NCBI GenBank assembly: GCA_021399435.1
Contig: JAJTUP010000002.1
Coordinates: 1,426,001 to 1,490,000, forward strand
DNA: 64,000 nt
Source of the DNA: Diaporthe sp. PMI_573
Lineage: Eukaryota > Ascomycota > Sordariomycetes > Diaporthales > Diaporthaceae
Direction: 5' to 3'
The translations under genes were made by a program, and so were the position numbers. Below the pieces are notes generated by a model. That model was not told the origin of the DNA and searched no databases. It saw nothing but the letters and a program-made list of their open reading frames with translations. Each line of letters starts with the position of its first letter. Positions within the stretch are counted from its first letter, which is position 1. Positions 42,984-54,899 of this stretch are shown here, piece after piece.

Positions 42984-45762
42984 ATGAGGTATGTTGACAT
43001 CATTTTCGCTGATCGTCGTTCTCCTGACAGTATGAATATACGGGCGAAGCAGCTCGCTGACGAAATGCAAACGCAGCTCACCTCTGAGGCCCAACCCGTC
43101 GTCGGCAAACCGCGGCGCCGCACCTCGTTCCGGCCTTAAGAGGTCTCGAGGAGCTGGTGATGATGTTTCCTCATCTGTTGCCGCCGCGTCAAGCCCCATG
43201 CCCTCCTCACCCCCAGCTTTCAACATCGCCCACGGAGGCGATGACGATGATGATATCGATGACGAGCCTGAAATTCAAGATGATATCGACGAGCTCGATG
43301 AGATGGCCGAAGATGACGTCGATTTGTTCCGTGAGGGTTTCGAGCAGGACTACGCCGAGCGGGGTGCCAATGACACCTACGAGGGCGTCGACCTGGACGA
43401 CGAGGGTGACTACGGAGACCTGGATATCGCCGAGCGACGCAGGCTCGAGGCACAATTGAACCGCAGAGATCGCGAAGTTGCTCGCAGACAGCGCATGCCT
43501 GCTGCCTTTCTTCCTAGCGACGGTGCGGAATCCCCCGGAATGGACCTGACCACGCAGCCTCGCCGACGGCGTCACCGCTACGACGAGGACCCAGATGAGG
43601 ATATGGACGTCGACATCATGGACGAAGAACTGTCGCTGGAAGCGCTTCGAGACGTCAAGTCGTCAAACATCACCGAATGGGTTTCTCAATTGAACGTGCA
43701 GCGCTCCGTTAAGCGAGAGTTCAAGTCGTTCCTCACCGAGTACACGGACGAGAATGGATTGTCAGTCTACGGAAACCGTATTCGCACATTGGGTGAGGTC
43801 AATGCTGAGACCCTTGAGGTCTCATACACCGAGCTTGCATCTGAGAAGGCCATCCTGGCCTTCTTCCTGGCAAACGCGCCCACTGAGATGCTCAAGTTGT
43901 TCGACGAAGTGGCCATGGACGTTGTGCTCCTCCACTACCCAGACTATGAGCGTATCCACGCCGAGATTCATGTCAGAATCTACGACTTGCCTCTGAACTA
44001 CACCCTGCGACAACTTCGACAGCAGCATCTGAACAGCCTGGTTCGAGTCAGCGGTGTCGTCACCCGGCGCAGCGGTGTCTTCCCGCAGCTGAAATATGTC
44101 AAATTCGACTGCACAAAGTGCGGAATCACGCTGGGCCCCTTTCAGCAGGAGTCCAATGTCGAGGTCAAGATCACCTACTGTCAGAATTGCCAATCCCGCG
44201 GCCCTTTCACCGTGAACTCTGAGAAGACAGTCTATCGCAATTACCAGAAATTGACCCTCCAGGAGTCGCCTGGCACAGTCCCCGCTGGTCGTCTGCCGCG
44301 CCACAGAGAAGTCATTCTCCTGTGGGATCTGATCGATAAAGCCAAGCCTGGCGAGGAGATTGAGGTCACCGGCATCTATCGCAACAATTATGATGCACAG
44401 TTGAACAACCGCAATGGCTTCCCAGTCTTTGCCACCATCCTCGAGGCGAACAACGTCGTCAAGGTCCATGATCAGCTTGCTGGGTTCCGGCTCACTGAAG
44501 AGGACGAGCAAGAAATCCGAAGACTGTCAAAGGACCCTCAAATCATCGACAAGATCATCAACTCGATTGCTCCAAGCATTTACGGCCATACAGACATCAA
44601 GACTGCAGTAGCCTTGTCCCTCCTCGGCGGTGTAGCGAAGACGACCAAGGGCTCTCACCACGTCCGTGGGGACATCAACGTTCTTCTCCTTGGTGATCCC
44701 GGTACTGCGAAGTCGCAAGTGCTGAAGTATGTCGAGAAGACTGCCCACCGCGCCGTGTTTGCGACTGGCCAGGGAGCCAGTGCTGTGGGTCTCACGGCTA
44801 GTGTCCGTCGGGATCCTCTGACCAGCGAATGGACCCTAGAGGGTGGTGCGCTCGTGCTCGCCGACCGGGGAACGTGCCTCATTGACGAGTTTGACAAGAT
44901 GAACGACCAGGATCGAACATCCATCCACGAGGCCATGGAGCAACAGACCATCTCCATCTCCAAGGCTGGTATCGTCACGACTCTGCAAGCACGTTGCGGC
45001 ATCATCGCCGCCGCCAACCCGATCGGTGGCCGCTATAACTCGACGATCCCATTTTCTTCCAACGTGGAGTTGACAGAGCCCATTCTGTCTCGTTTTGATA
45101 TCCTTGTTGTTGTCCGCGACACTGTGGATCCATCCGAAGACGAGCGCCTCGCCCGCTTCATTGTTGGATCTCACAGTCGCAGCCACCCGACCGACACCCA
45201 AAAGACCAATGACGACTCCATGGACGTTGAGGGTGAGACCCAGGCAACCGAGACCCAGGTATCTTCCAGAACAGCGACGGGCGCTACCAAGGAGGGCGAG
45301 ATCCCACAAGAGCTTCTCCGCAAGTACATCCTCTGGGCACGGGAGCACTGTTCGCCGAAGCTGGGTAACATGGACGAGGACAAGATCTCGCGACTTTTCG
45401 CCGACATGCGCAGGGAGAGTCTAGCCACTGGCGCCTACCCGATCACAGTAAGTCATGTGCTGACGCTCTAGTACCATAGCTTTGATAGCTAACCATCATG
45501 CGTTCAGGTCCGTCATCTGGAAGCCATCATTCGCATCAGCGAGGCTTTCTGCCGTATGAGACTGGCCGACTATGTTACGTCGCAGGACATCGACCGGGCC
45601 ATTGCCGTTACTATCGAGAGTTTCGTTGGCAGCCAGAAGGTGAGCTGCAAGAAGGCACTGGCGCGCGCCTTTGCCAAGTACACATTGGCAAGGCCCAATG
45701 CCGGGCAGCGCAAGGGTGGCCCAGCTGCTCGTGGCGGCCGGTCGGTAGCACAGGAGGCTTGA
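42984..45762 (+). CDS. MCM2: MCM2, subunit of the replicative helicase
   Basis: Exons 42984-42988, 43077-45447 and 45508-45762 give 876 aa. The first exon is only 5 nt (ATGAG). The intron starts GTATGT, and its GCTGAC branch signal lies 15 nt before CGCAG; splicing gives MSSPLRPNPSSANRG, the expected MCM2 start. The N-terminus is long and acidic (DDDDIDDEPEIQDDIDELDE), the region that in Mcm2 binds histones H3-H4. A CTKC/CQNC zinc finger is at 347-350 and 370-373. The AAA+ core has Walker A GDPGTAKS (541-548), Walker B LIDEF (603-607) and the arginine-finger motif LSRFD (672-676). The Ser/Thr-rich acidic insert at about 706-742 precedes the C-terminal winged-helix part. MCM2 acts in origin licensing and replication fork unwinding with MCM3-7. 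Confidence 0.97.
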
Positions 45763-47165
45763 TTGTATCTTGGTCGGAGAACATGCTGTTTTCATATTGC
45801 TGGCGTTTGGTCTTGTGGTGCCCGGGTTGTGTTTGCGTATCTTAGGGAACAATACCTGGTTGAGTTGAGGATCCCCCAAAGTTGGGCTACTGATGATGAA
45901 CACATGCGAGAATAGAGCCTCGAAACTTCCATAATAGAGACGATATGTGAGATGCAGTGATTTCTCCTAGCTCGCTTTACCTATGACTTGATCTGTAGTA
46001 ATATTCCATTACCTGCTAACAGCTTGCAGCTTTCTCAAACACATGATTTTACCAGTAGACTCCGTGCTGTGTCGCACAGCAAACCCCCCATTGGGTTGAT
46101 TTGCTTCGAGTTGCCGCGGTGTAATTTTTTCATGTCTCGTATGTTGTGTACAAAACTAGCCGACCAGGCACGTTCGGTCGATATCGCAGCCCGAATATTT
46201 TCCTTGATCAACTGCGTTGTGAACAAGATCCGTTGGGGACATGCAAGGTTGATTAGCCAAGGAATCCTCTTCCCTATCCCGCAGAGTCACCAGGCCAAAA
46301 AGCTCTTCAGAAAAGCGTCGGGCGGGACAAGCCAAATGCCCTACCGGATCCAGGACGCTTCAGAGCCGGCATCACAATCGCATCGGAGGTCTCATGGGAA
46401 ACGGCCAGACGAAATACCAGACGGAAAGACGGGCAGAAGGTTCCCCTCTAGCGCTCCAAGCTTGGGCCACAATTGGTGTAGGTCCGACCGGTCCAAGTTC
46501 GGAACTGGGTAAACCTCGGCTCTGACGATCTTTGAGGGGCCTCCTCACCCACCCCCCTGCACGACGTTGGGCCTCACACACGCAATACCCCTCCTAAAGC
46601 CTGAGCTCCTCCTGCTGAGGAGACGGGCATCAAATGTGCTGGTCTCAGGCGGAAGCTTGCTCCTTGTCGAGAGCAAACACACCTTCTTGGACAACTGCCT
46701 AACCAAAGAGCGGTCCACGGCATGGTGACCGCCGACTCGGGCAGAGCTAAGTCACCCCCTTCTCCGTAGCAGCCCGTTTGCCGCTTGTGTGATGCCCGGG
46801 AAGCTGTGACCCAGCGCGTGCCGGCTGATGCTGAGGTACGACGCAAGCTCTCCATGTCTGCGCCATGCCATATCCTGGGCACACGGCTGGGCCCACGCCG
46901 AGCGGGCGTGGTGAGCTCGACCGAGCCTCGTGTGCTGGAGACGTCACCTTGTCACCCTATACCCGGATTCCATATTATAAGTGAAGGAAGTTTCCTCTTG
47001 TTTATTTTTGTCCCCACTCCCGTAGTACGCCCCTCCTTCAACACTAGTCAGTGAATGGTTCTATTTGAATCTCCTTCCTTCCCTTGCACAGGCCTGCCTC
47101 AGCAACTCGGCTGTGTAGAGCAGATCGTGCTTGTTCTCCAACCAACTTTCCTCTGATTCTTCACA
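45763..47165. other. Intergenic: MCM2 3' flank and GH3 promoter
   Basis: No supported coding region in 1.4 kb. The final 100 nt are C/T-rich and form the leader of the GH3 gene. Confidence 0.5.
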
Positions 47166-49835
47166 ATGGCGGACATCAATGTTGAGGAGGTTCTCAAGAA
47201 GCTCACCCCCAGTGAGAAGTGTGATCTCTTGTCCGGCATCGACTTTTGGCACACAAAGGCCCTCCCTCACCATGGCATTCCCTCTTTGCGCACCTCAGAC
47301 GGACCCAACGGCGTGAGAGGTACCAAGTAGGTCTCATTTACCACTGCCACTTCCAAAAATGCCCTCAACACATGGGTCACCCACCCCTATGGCCTAAGCA
47401 TCGACTGAACACAATCTCATGCCGTCCCAGATTCTTCAATGGTACCAAGGCAGCGTGTTTCCCTTGTGGAACCGGCCTGGGCGCAACCTTCAACCTCCCC
47501 CTCCTTGAGGAAGCAGGCCGCAAGATGGGCGACGAGGCCAAGTCCAAGGGAGCACACGTCATCCTCGGCCCAACCATCAACATGCAGCGCTCACCTCTGG
47601 GCGGCCGTGGCTTCGAGTCGCTGGGCGAGGACCCAGTGCTGGCTGGGCTCGGCGCCTCCGCCCTCATCAACGGCATTCAGAGCAAGGGGATTCAAGCTAC
47701 TATCAAGCACTTCGTGTGCAACGACCTGGAACACAAGCGCAACGCCACACAGGCCATCGTGACGGATAGGGCGTTGCGAGAGATCTATGCCAAGCCCTTC
47801 CAGATCGCGGTTCGGGACTCGAACCCGGCGAGCTTCATGACTGCTTACAACGGCGTCAACGGCACGTACTGCAGTGAGAACAAGGAGCTGCTCGATGGGG
47901 TGCTCCGTGGCGAATGGGGATGGAAGGGGCTAGTGATGAGTGACTGGTTTGGTTGCTACAGCACCACTGAGTCTGTGCTCGCAGGATTGGACTTGGAGAT
48001 GCCTGGTCCCCCGAGGTTCAGAGGCGAGGCCCTGAAGTTCAATGTCTCGACGGACAAGGTGCGGGAGCACATCCTAGATGAGCGGGCCAGAGAAGTGCTG
48101 CAGTTCGTCAAGAAGTGTGCTGCGTCCGGCGTGAAGGAGGGCCAGGAGGAGAGGGCGGAGGACACGCCCGAGACGGCTGCGTTGCTGAGAAAGATTGGTG
48201 CCGAGTCTCTTGTCCTTCTGAAAAACGGGAAGAACATCTTGCCTCTGAAGAAGGACAAGAAGGTATGTTGTCCCTCGGCCTCTACGTGCCTACGAGGTGG
48301 TTCTGACTTTGTTCTAGACCGTCGTCATTGGACCCAACGCAAAGATCGCGACATATCACGGTGGCGGCTCCGCATCACTTGCCGCTTTCTATGCTGTCAC
48401 ACCATTCGACGGCATCAGTGCCAAGCTGAGCTCACCACCTGAGTACTCAGTCGGCCACTATGCCCACAAGATGCTCCCTCTCCTTGGGAGCGTGCTCAAG
48501 TCCAAGTCTGGCAATCCCGGAATGACAATGACAGCATACAACGAACACCCGGACGAGAAGGCCGACCGAACGCCCCTGGATGTCGTCGAGCTGGACAAGA
48601 CCGACCTTCTATTGGTGGACTACTACAATCCCAAGATCACCTCGACCAAGTGGTATGCGGACCTCGAAGGGTCCTTTGTCGCTGACGAGGATGCCAAGTG
48701 GGCGCTCTCCCTGGTCGTCATCGGCACGGCCAAGCTTTTCTGCAACGGCAAGCTCGTCGTCGACAACGACACTGTACAGAGACAAGGCGATGCCTTCTTC
48801 GGACAGGGCACCGTTGAGGAGATTGGACACTTCAGCGTCAAGAAAGGTGAGACGTATCACTTCAAGGTACAGTTCGGCAGCGCTGCCACGTCGAAGCTGG
48901 CCGGTGGGAATGTTCTCTTCGGCGGCGGCGGGCTCAGGGTGGGCGGCTGCAAGATCATTGATGCCGAGAAAGAGATCCAGAGGGCTGCGGCGCTGGCCAA
49001 GGATGCGGACCAGGTCATCATCTGCGCGGGTCTCAACGCGGACTGGGAGACGGAGGGCTCAGACAGGGAGAACATGGACCTGCCCCCAGGATTGGACGAC
49101 CTCATCACAGCGGTCGTGGCCGCCAACCCGGACCACACCGTCGTGGTCAACCAGTCTGGTACCCCCGTCACAATGCCCTGGGCTGACAAGGCCGGTGCTA
49201 TCGTGCAGGCCTGGTACGGTGGCAACGAGACGGGTAACGCAATCGCCGACGTGCTCTTCGGCGACGTCAACCCGTCCGGGAAGCTCAGCCTCAGCTGGCC
49301 CATTAAGTTGCAGCACAACCCAGCCTTCCTCAACTTCCGCACCGAGGGCGGGAGGACCATCTACGGCGAGGACGTGTACGTCGGGTACAGGTACTACGAG
49401 TTCGCGGACAGGCAGGTGCTGTTCCCGTTCGGGCACGGGCTCAGCTATACCACGTTCCAGTTCAGCGGGCTGGAGGTCTCCGAGGCTGAGGGAAAGCTCG
49501 GTGTCAGCGTCAAGGTCAAGAACACGGGCAAGGCGAAGGGCGCTGAAGTCGTCCAGATCTATGTGGCGCCCAAGCAGAAGGCCAAGGTCAACAGGCCGGT
49601 GAAGGAGCTGCAGGGCTTCGCGAAGGTCGAGCTCGGGGCTGGCGAGGAGAAGACGGTCAAGGTCGACATGGAGACCAAGTATGCTACCAGCTACTTTGAT
49701 GAGGAGAGAAGCAAGTGGATCGTTGAGGAGGGCGAGTACGAGGTGATCGTCAGTGATAGCAGTGAGTTGAGAGAGGAAAAGGCTGTCAAGGGAAGCTTCA
49801 AGGTTCCTGAGACTTTCTGGTGGAGCGGCATCTAG
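47166..49835 (+). CDS. GH3 beta-glucosidase with PA14 insert, probably intracellular
   Basis: Exons 47166-47326, 47431-48262 and 48318-49835 give 836 aa. It begins MADINVEEVLKKLTPSEKCD with no signal peptide, so it is likely cytosolic. The N-terminal barrel has RTSDGPNGVRGTKFFNG, the active-site region GRGFESLGEDPVLAG, KHFVCNDLEHKRN and the nucleophile Asp225 in VMSDWFGCYSTTES. The second domain includes SLVLLKNGKNILPL and DQVIICAGLNADWETEGSDR. A PA14 domain is inserted at about 408-546 (STKWYADLEGSFVADEDAKW). The C-terminal fibronectin III-like domain holds VLFPFGHGLSYTTF. This architecture matches fungal GH3 enzymes acting on cellobiose or glycoside aglycones inside cells. The acid/base residue was not assigned. 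Confidence 0.93.
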
Positions 49836-51401
49836 AGCTACGGCTTTTGTCATGAGGGCGTAGAAGCCAGTTCATGCATGACCATTGATGGCATGAAGAA
49901 AATGAACTCGATAGATGATGAATTTGGCTCAAGCATACTTATGTCTTAGCTCGAGGCAGTCTCAGCGATAGAGAGAAGTAATATTCCAATACGCTGCCTA
50001 CAGTCTCATGTCTTCTCCACCGTTCTACAATTATAAGCCTTTGAAGATGTCATTTCTCACTCTAGACACTCACATGTAACCGGAGGTTAACACACGTGCA
50101 CTTGATATTACTCATTCTCTAATTGACCAGCTTGTCTTCATTTGACAGGTAGATGTCCCTGATACGTTGGTTCAAAGTCGTAGTCAAACTCGTAATCAGG
50201 CCCATCCTTTGGTAAAATATGGCCACTCTCAGCCATGTCTACCTCAGCCACCGCTTGATCCTCCTCGGACCTGCCACTGAGCTGACATGACAAGGTGGCC
50301 TGAGGCCTAAAGGTCCGGAATTAGGTTTCCAAAAAGCTGAATGTTAAGAAGAAAGCGTGCAAAAAATATGGCAAGACGCCAAAAGCAAAGATATCGTCTC
50401 TCTCCCCCCTTTCCCCTCTCCCGTCCTTCAACTACCACCGCCTCTCCGCCAACGACAACAGACAAACGCTAAATATACAAACGTACAATTACAAATAAAA
50501 TAAATGTTGGCCAATAGCTAACCTCCATAGTGCTTAGTCAGCAGCAGACTGCACCTACACCCAAACGCTTCGGCGCCCACGGCGCCCACGGTGCAGTCAA
50601 CCAACCAAGCAACCTACACACCACCAAACAGACCCTCACGTACGTGAAGATAGCCAACCGACAATAAATGCAATTTCATCGCCATTCCCCGGAACTAAAT
50701 CACATACCGGACACAATCAAGGATATAATAAATTATGAAAACCAGGACTTTTAACAACCCAACTCGCCAATACCGAAACAAAGGATATATAGAACAGACT
50801 CATGGGTGCCGAAGATGTAACATTCCGGTCACAATGGAATGGAATGATTATAATAATGAGTACAACATGAGGCCGCTCTACAACGCAAAGTAAGTGCCAC
50901 TCCTCACTGAGCTACTGAGTTTCTTTTTTTTTTTTTGCTCTGCCATTCCCCATTGCTTCCCATTCCCCCTGCTCCCATCCCTGTTCTGGCCTCCCATTGT
51001 AGGCTGTGTTGTGAGTCGACAAACTGATTTGGCATGACCATTGAACCTTGTACATCATCATTCCCAACACATCAGATCATTTTTGTGCTTCAAGCAGATC
51101 GAATATGCTGACACCTGAAGCCTATTAAATGGCAGGGTGAGGTTCTTCGTATGAATCATACAAGTTGTTTGAGGACTTGCCGTTTTGGAGCCCACCGAGG
51201 TCCTTCGCATCATCAGAAGCCGCCCGCATGGACGGGCTCACAACTGAGACGTCAAGATGGCACAGACAGCACACCTTGGGCTTTTAACGGACTCCTGTGG
51301 AGATCTTCATACGAGGAAAAAGCAGAACAGAATTTTCCGTCTTCGAATCTTCATGCAAACGTTCTGAAATTCAGGAAAACTACTATGTTGGCATGCATGG
51401 T
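49836..51401. other. Gene-poor interval after the GH3 gene
   Basis: No supported gene in 1.6 kb. A CT tract lies near 50397-50425 and a T run near 50922-50934. The composition is AT-richer than in neighbouring coding sequence. Confidence 0.5.
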
Positions 51402-52054
51402 TTAATTGGTGCTGTCCCGCAATTGTCCATGTACCGTCACGCTCAGCGTCGCCTTCATTGTCCAGTGAGATCCCTCCCAGTTACTTTGATGTAAGTCCAG
51501 TCTCAAGCTCAAACCAGGGTCTGGCAAGTCAAGAAATAGGCTGGAGCCGTCGCACCGATGAAATTCAATGTGTGCAGGACCGGTGGCATGGTCTGCGACA
51601 GAACAGACAGAAGCCATCCCGGGCTCTTCAGAAAACCACTTGACACCAAACTCCAGTTTACTCGTGTTATCGTAATTTCCCAAGCCATCAACTTCAAATT
51701 GGTTCTGAGCGGGTGTGCAGGTCCACCTGCTAGATGCCTCACCAAGCCCCGAAGCTATGTATGCTGCATATACTTCGCCCACCTCATCAACACCATCGGG
51801 GATGACTGGATCTAACAAAAAGTGCGCTTTTTGTGGTCCAAGTGTGATGGCCAGAACCTAGTTATGAATAGAGGTGGGTCGTATAGTGGGTATATTCTGA
51901 TGTTGGCTTCATAATAAACTGTCATCCAGTCGCTTCGAGGCCTCGATTCGGCCACACACCACTCATTCAGGATATAGTCGGCAGTCATGTGGCCTCCAAG
52001 TGAATGTGCTATTCCTATAATAACCTGGTTTTTTGCGCTCATTTCCATTCGCAC
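51402..52054 (-). pseudogene. Possible broken gene with a lipase-like AHSLGG segment
   Basis: Two protein-like minus-strand frames abut but are out of register. The upstream frame (from about 52054 to 51855) reads NQVIIGIAHSLGGHMTADYI, which resembles the nucleophile elbow of alpha/beta hydrolases (G-x-S-x-G with an Ala-His variant). It then gives SDWMTVYYEANIRIYPLYDP. The downstream frame, opening after CTAG near 51853, reads VLAITLGPQKAHFLL, then DPVIPDGVDEVGEVYAAYIA to a stop at 51402. It has four cysteines and many charged residues. Either an unrecognised intron or a frameshift separates them. No clear start or signal peptide could be fixed. It could also be chance. Function unknown. Confidence 0.25.
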
Positions 52055-52281
52055 AGGACAGCGTCAAAGCCATCACAAAGCCACACCCTAATGTACAAAT
52101 CCCCGTTACGTAGGCATCCACTCAACCATCATTGATTCTGAAACTGCAGCGCTCCCGTATCAAAACTCAAGAAAGTGACGTACAGGCAATGCGCAGCACA
52201 CATAGTAAGAGAGGTCGAAATAACACGCAAGAAAAAGCGTTGCAAAGCAGGCGAGCGAGCGCCGCGCCGCGCTCTCAAGAA

Positions 52282-53963
52282 TTAAAGCCTACTCGTCCTC
52301 TTTCCGCCAGTCAGATAAAACCACCCCACAGCCAGGGCCAACCACCTCAGCAACGCACCTTTCTTCTCCGCCGTGCCCAGGCCCAGCAGGAACTTTATCC
52401 AGTAGCCGAAGCCGCGGACGACGCGGCCCTCGCGGTCAAAGTTTGGCTTCCTCTCGGTCAGGAACTTGAGCATGTTGAGCTGTGACCAGTCGTACGGCTG
52501 GTAGCGGACGCGCAGGGTGGCCTCGGCCCAGGCGGGCGTCTCGGCGATGCTGCGCTGGTGCGTGAAGGCGTCGAACGAGGCCTTGCCGCGGTAGCTGCCA
52601 GTCCCGGACTCGCCCACGCCGCCGAAGGGCACGGTCTGGATCGACGCGTGTATGAAGGAGTCGTTGTAGCTGGCGCCGCCTGATGTGACTGCGTTGATGA
52701 CTAGAGAAGAAGATGGTCAGTATTTTGAGGAGAGTCGATGAATTGAGTCACGGGTTACATACGTGTGTTGAATTCTTCTCTTGTACCGAAGCCAAAGAGG
52801 GCCAATGGGGTGGGGTCTACGTTGTTGGCAATGTCAATGGCGTGGCCGAGGTTGTCGAACGGGATAATACAGAAGACGGGCCCGAAGGATTCCTCCTTCA
52901 TCATGCTGTCGTCCACCGAGTTGACCAGCACAGCCGTAGGCGCAATGAACAGCTCCGACTGGTCCATCTCGCCGCCCATGACGATCTTGCCCTTGCTCTC
53001 ATCCACCATCTTCTTCATCCTCAGGAAATGCCTCTCGTTGATGACACGGCATAGGTCAGGCGCCGCCTTGGCGCCGTTGGGGAACGCCTGCTTGCTGGCG
53101 GCATTGAGCTGCTTGATGAATTCGTCCACCGTCTCGCGCTCCACCAGCACGTAGTTCTGGGAGAGGCAGACCTGGCCGGCACAGAGGGTCTTGGCCCACA
53201 GGAGCCGCTTCGCGGCCAGCTTCAGGTCGGCGTTGCGGGTGACAAAGGCCGGGTTACGACCGCCGAGCTCGAGGGTGACGGGCGTCAGGTTCTCGGCGGC
53301 CCTCTTGCAGATGATGCGGGCGACGTTGGCGCTGCCCGTGTAGAAGATCTTGTCCCACTTCTGGTCGAGCAGGGCGGTGGTCTCTGGGACGGCGCCGATC
53401 ACGACGCGGTAGGCCTCCGGGTCCAGACAGCTCTCGACGATCGACTTGATGACCATGGCGACGTTTGGGGCGCCCTCGGAGGGCTTGAGCACCGCGGTAC
53501 ACCCGGCGGCGATGGCGCCGACCAGAGGCACGACAGTGAGCATGAAGGGGAAGTTGTAGGTGCCTATGATGAGGGCGCTGCCAAGGGGCTCCTTGCGGAT
53601 GCGGACCTTGTTGGGCTTGAAAACGAAGGGAACCGGGGCGACCTCGTCCTTGGCAAAGGCGTCGAGGTTGTCGAGCATGAACATGCAGTCGTTGGCGGTC
53701 CAGTCGATCTCGGTGAACCTCGACTCGTACGCGGACTTGCGCAGGTCGCGCATCAGGGCCTCCTCCAGCTGGGCGCCATGGTCCTTGATGCCCCAGTACA
53801 GCTTGCGGAGCTGCACCTTGCGGTAGTCCAGGTCCTTGGTCTTGAGAGAGCGGAAACCGGCACGCACAGCGGAGCAGGTCTCGGGGATGCTGTCGACAGC
53901 CGTGGGGGTGAAGGCTGGGATATCAACCTCTGAACGCTTGTCGATGCTGGATCTGGCAGCCAT
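52282..53963 (-). CDS. ALDH3-type (fatty) aldehyde dehydrogenase
   Basis: Two minus-strand exons (52763-53963 and 52282-52700) give 539 aa. The ATG at 53963 is chosen because MAARSSIDKRSEVDIPAFTP gives the normal start; upstream codons are in a leader. The enzyme belongs to the ALDH3/HFD1 branch, oxidising long-chain aldehydes such as hexadecenal to acids with NAD(P)+. Seen are the cofactor region GTYNFPFMLTVVPLVGAIAA, FYTGSANVARII, the general base Glu232 in LELGGRNP and the catalytic Cys266 in CAGQVCLSQNYVLV. Also seen are EESFGPVFCIIPF and VPFGGVGESGTGSYRGKASF. A C-terminal hydrophobic stretch (LLRWLALAVGWFYL) followed by basic residues suggests tail anchoring in ER, peroxisome or mitochondrial membranes, as in HFD1 and FALDH. 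Length is typical. Confidence 0.94.
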
Positions 53964-54899
53964 CGTGGTTGTATTTGTGAACACAAGCGAAGCAAGGTAA
54001 TACACGAAGAGTGTGGAGGAAGAGGTGAATGGTGAATGTATGTGTGCTTGAGCCCCCAAAAAAAAGAAGGAAAAAAAGAGGGGGGCGAATAGGAGAGACT
54101 AGGGAGTAACAGGACGAGGGCAACCTTGCAAAGCGAGCAGGGTTAAGAAGTGTGCCTGGCTGGCAGGTAACTTTGCGCGTTGGGGCAAGCTGCAGTTGAT
54201 ATCTGATACTCAGCAGTCAGTTGGCTGGCATGGCAGGATGGCTGGATGGCTGGCGAGAGGTTAATCGAAGATTGTCGAGAAGCGAGCGGACCCGGGAGCT
54301 CGGGACCCAGTTCTTGAGGAGCAACTCCAGGTCCCCCCCCCCCCCAGCAGCAGCATGTGAGTGTGGGGACGTCCAGTGAAGCTCGGGAGTTGCACGGGCC
54401 CCTCGTTTGGGGTCGCGGTTGCAGGCTGATTCCTGAATTTAGTGTGTAGTGTAGAGAACTGAGATCCACGCGTTCCTCGGGCGGAGATTAAGCTAGCTTG
54501 GCTTCCCCCACAGAGGACCCCTTTTGTCCCTTCTAGCCGAGGCACGGACAAAGCTGCGCTTAGATAGACCCGACTCCGTCCCTCGACGACATGGCCGTTT
54601 CTGAAAGTTTGGCCGCGATGCCGTTCCGCGCTGATATGTGTAGATGTATGATAGACATATCTGCATGGCTATCCCTGATTGGCGTTGGTTTCTGCAGCCC
54701 TGCAACAAGCGAATAGAGGCACAGCACTGCCAAATCTTGCAAATCTTGCAATGCTCGTCATTTCCTGATGCATAACATTGAAAGGGTATTTTACTTCATC
54801 AAAAACAAAGCTTACACGCTCCTGAAAGGTCCAGATTCTCTGGGGCATACGCCAGCGACCCGGTCAGTGCAACCAGACCTTCTCAATCTACGCGCTGCT
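53964..54899. other. ALDH promoter and DOMON-b561 gene 3' flank
   Basis: The ALDH leader is A/C-rich on the coding strand. A run of 13 C lies at 54333-54345. No supported coding region. Confidence 0.5.

Noticed and set aside
48580..49853. A 340-codon plus frame and a 264-codon minus frame inside the GH3 gene.
   Set aside because: Both are shadows of the GH3 exon, whose own frame contains the complete domain.
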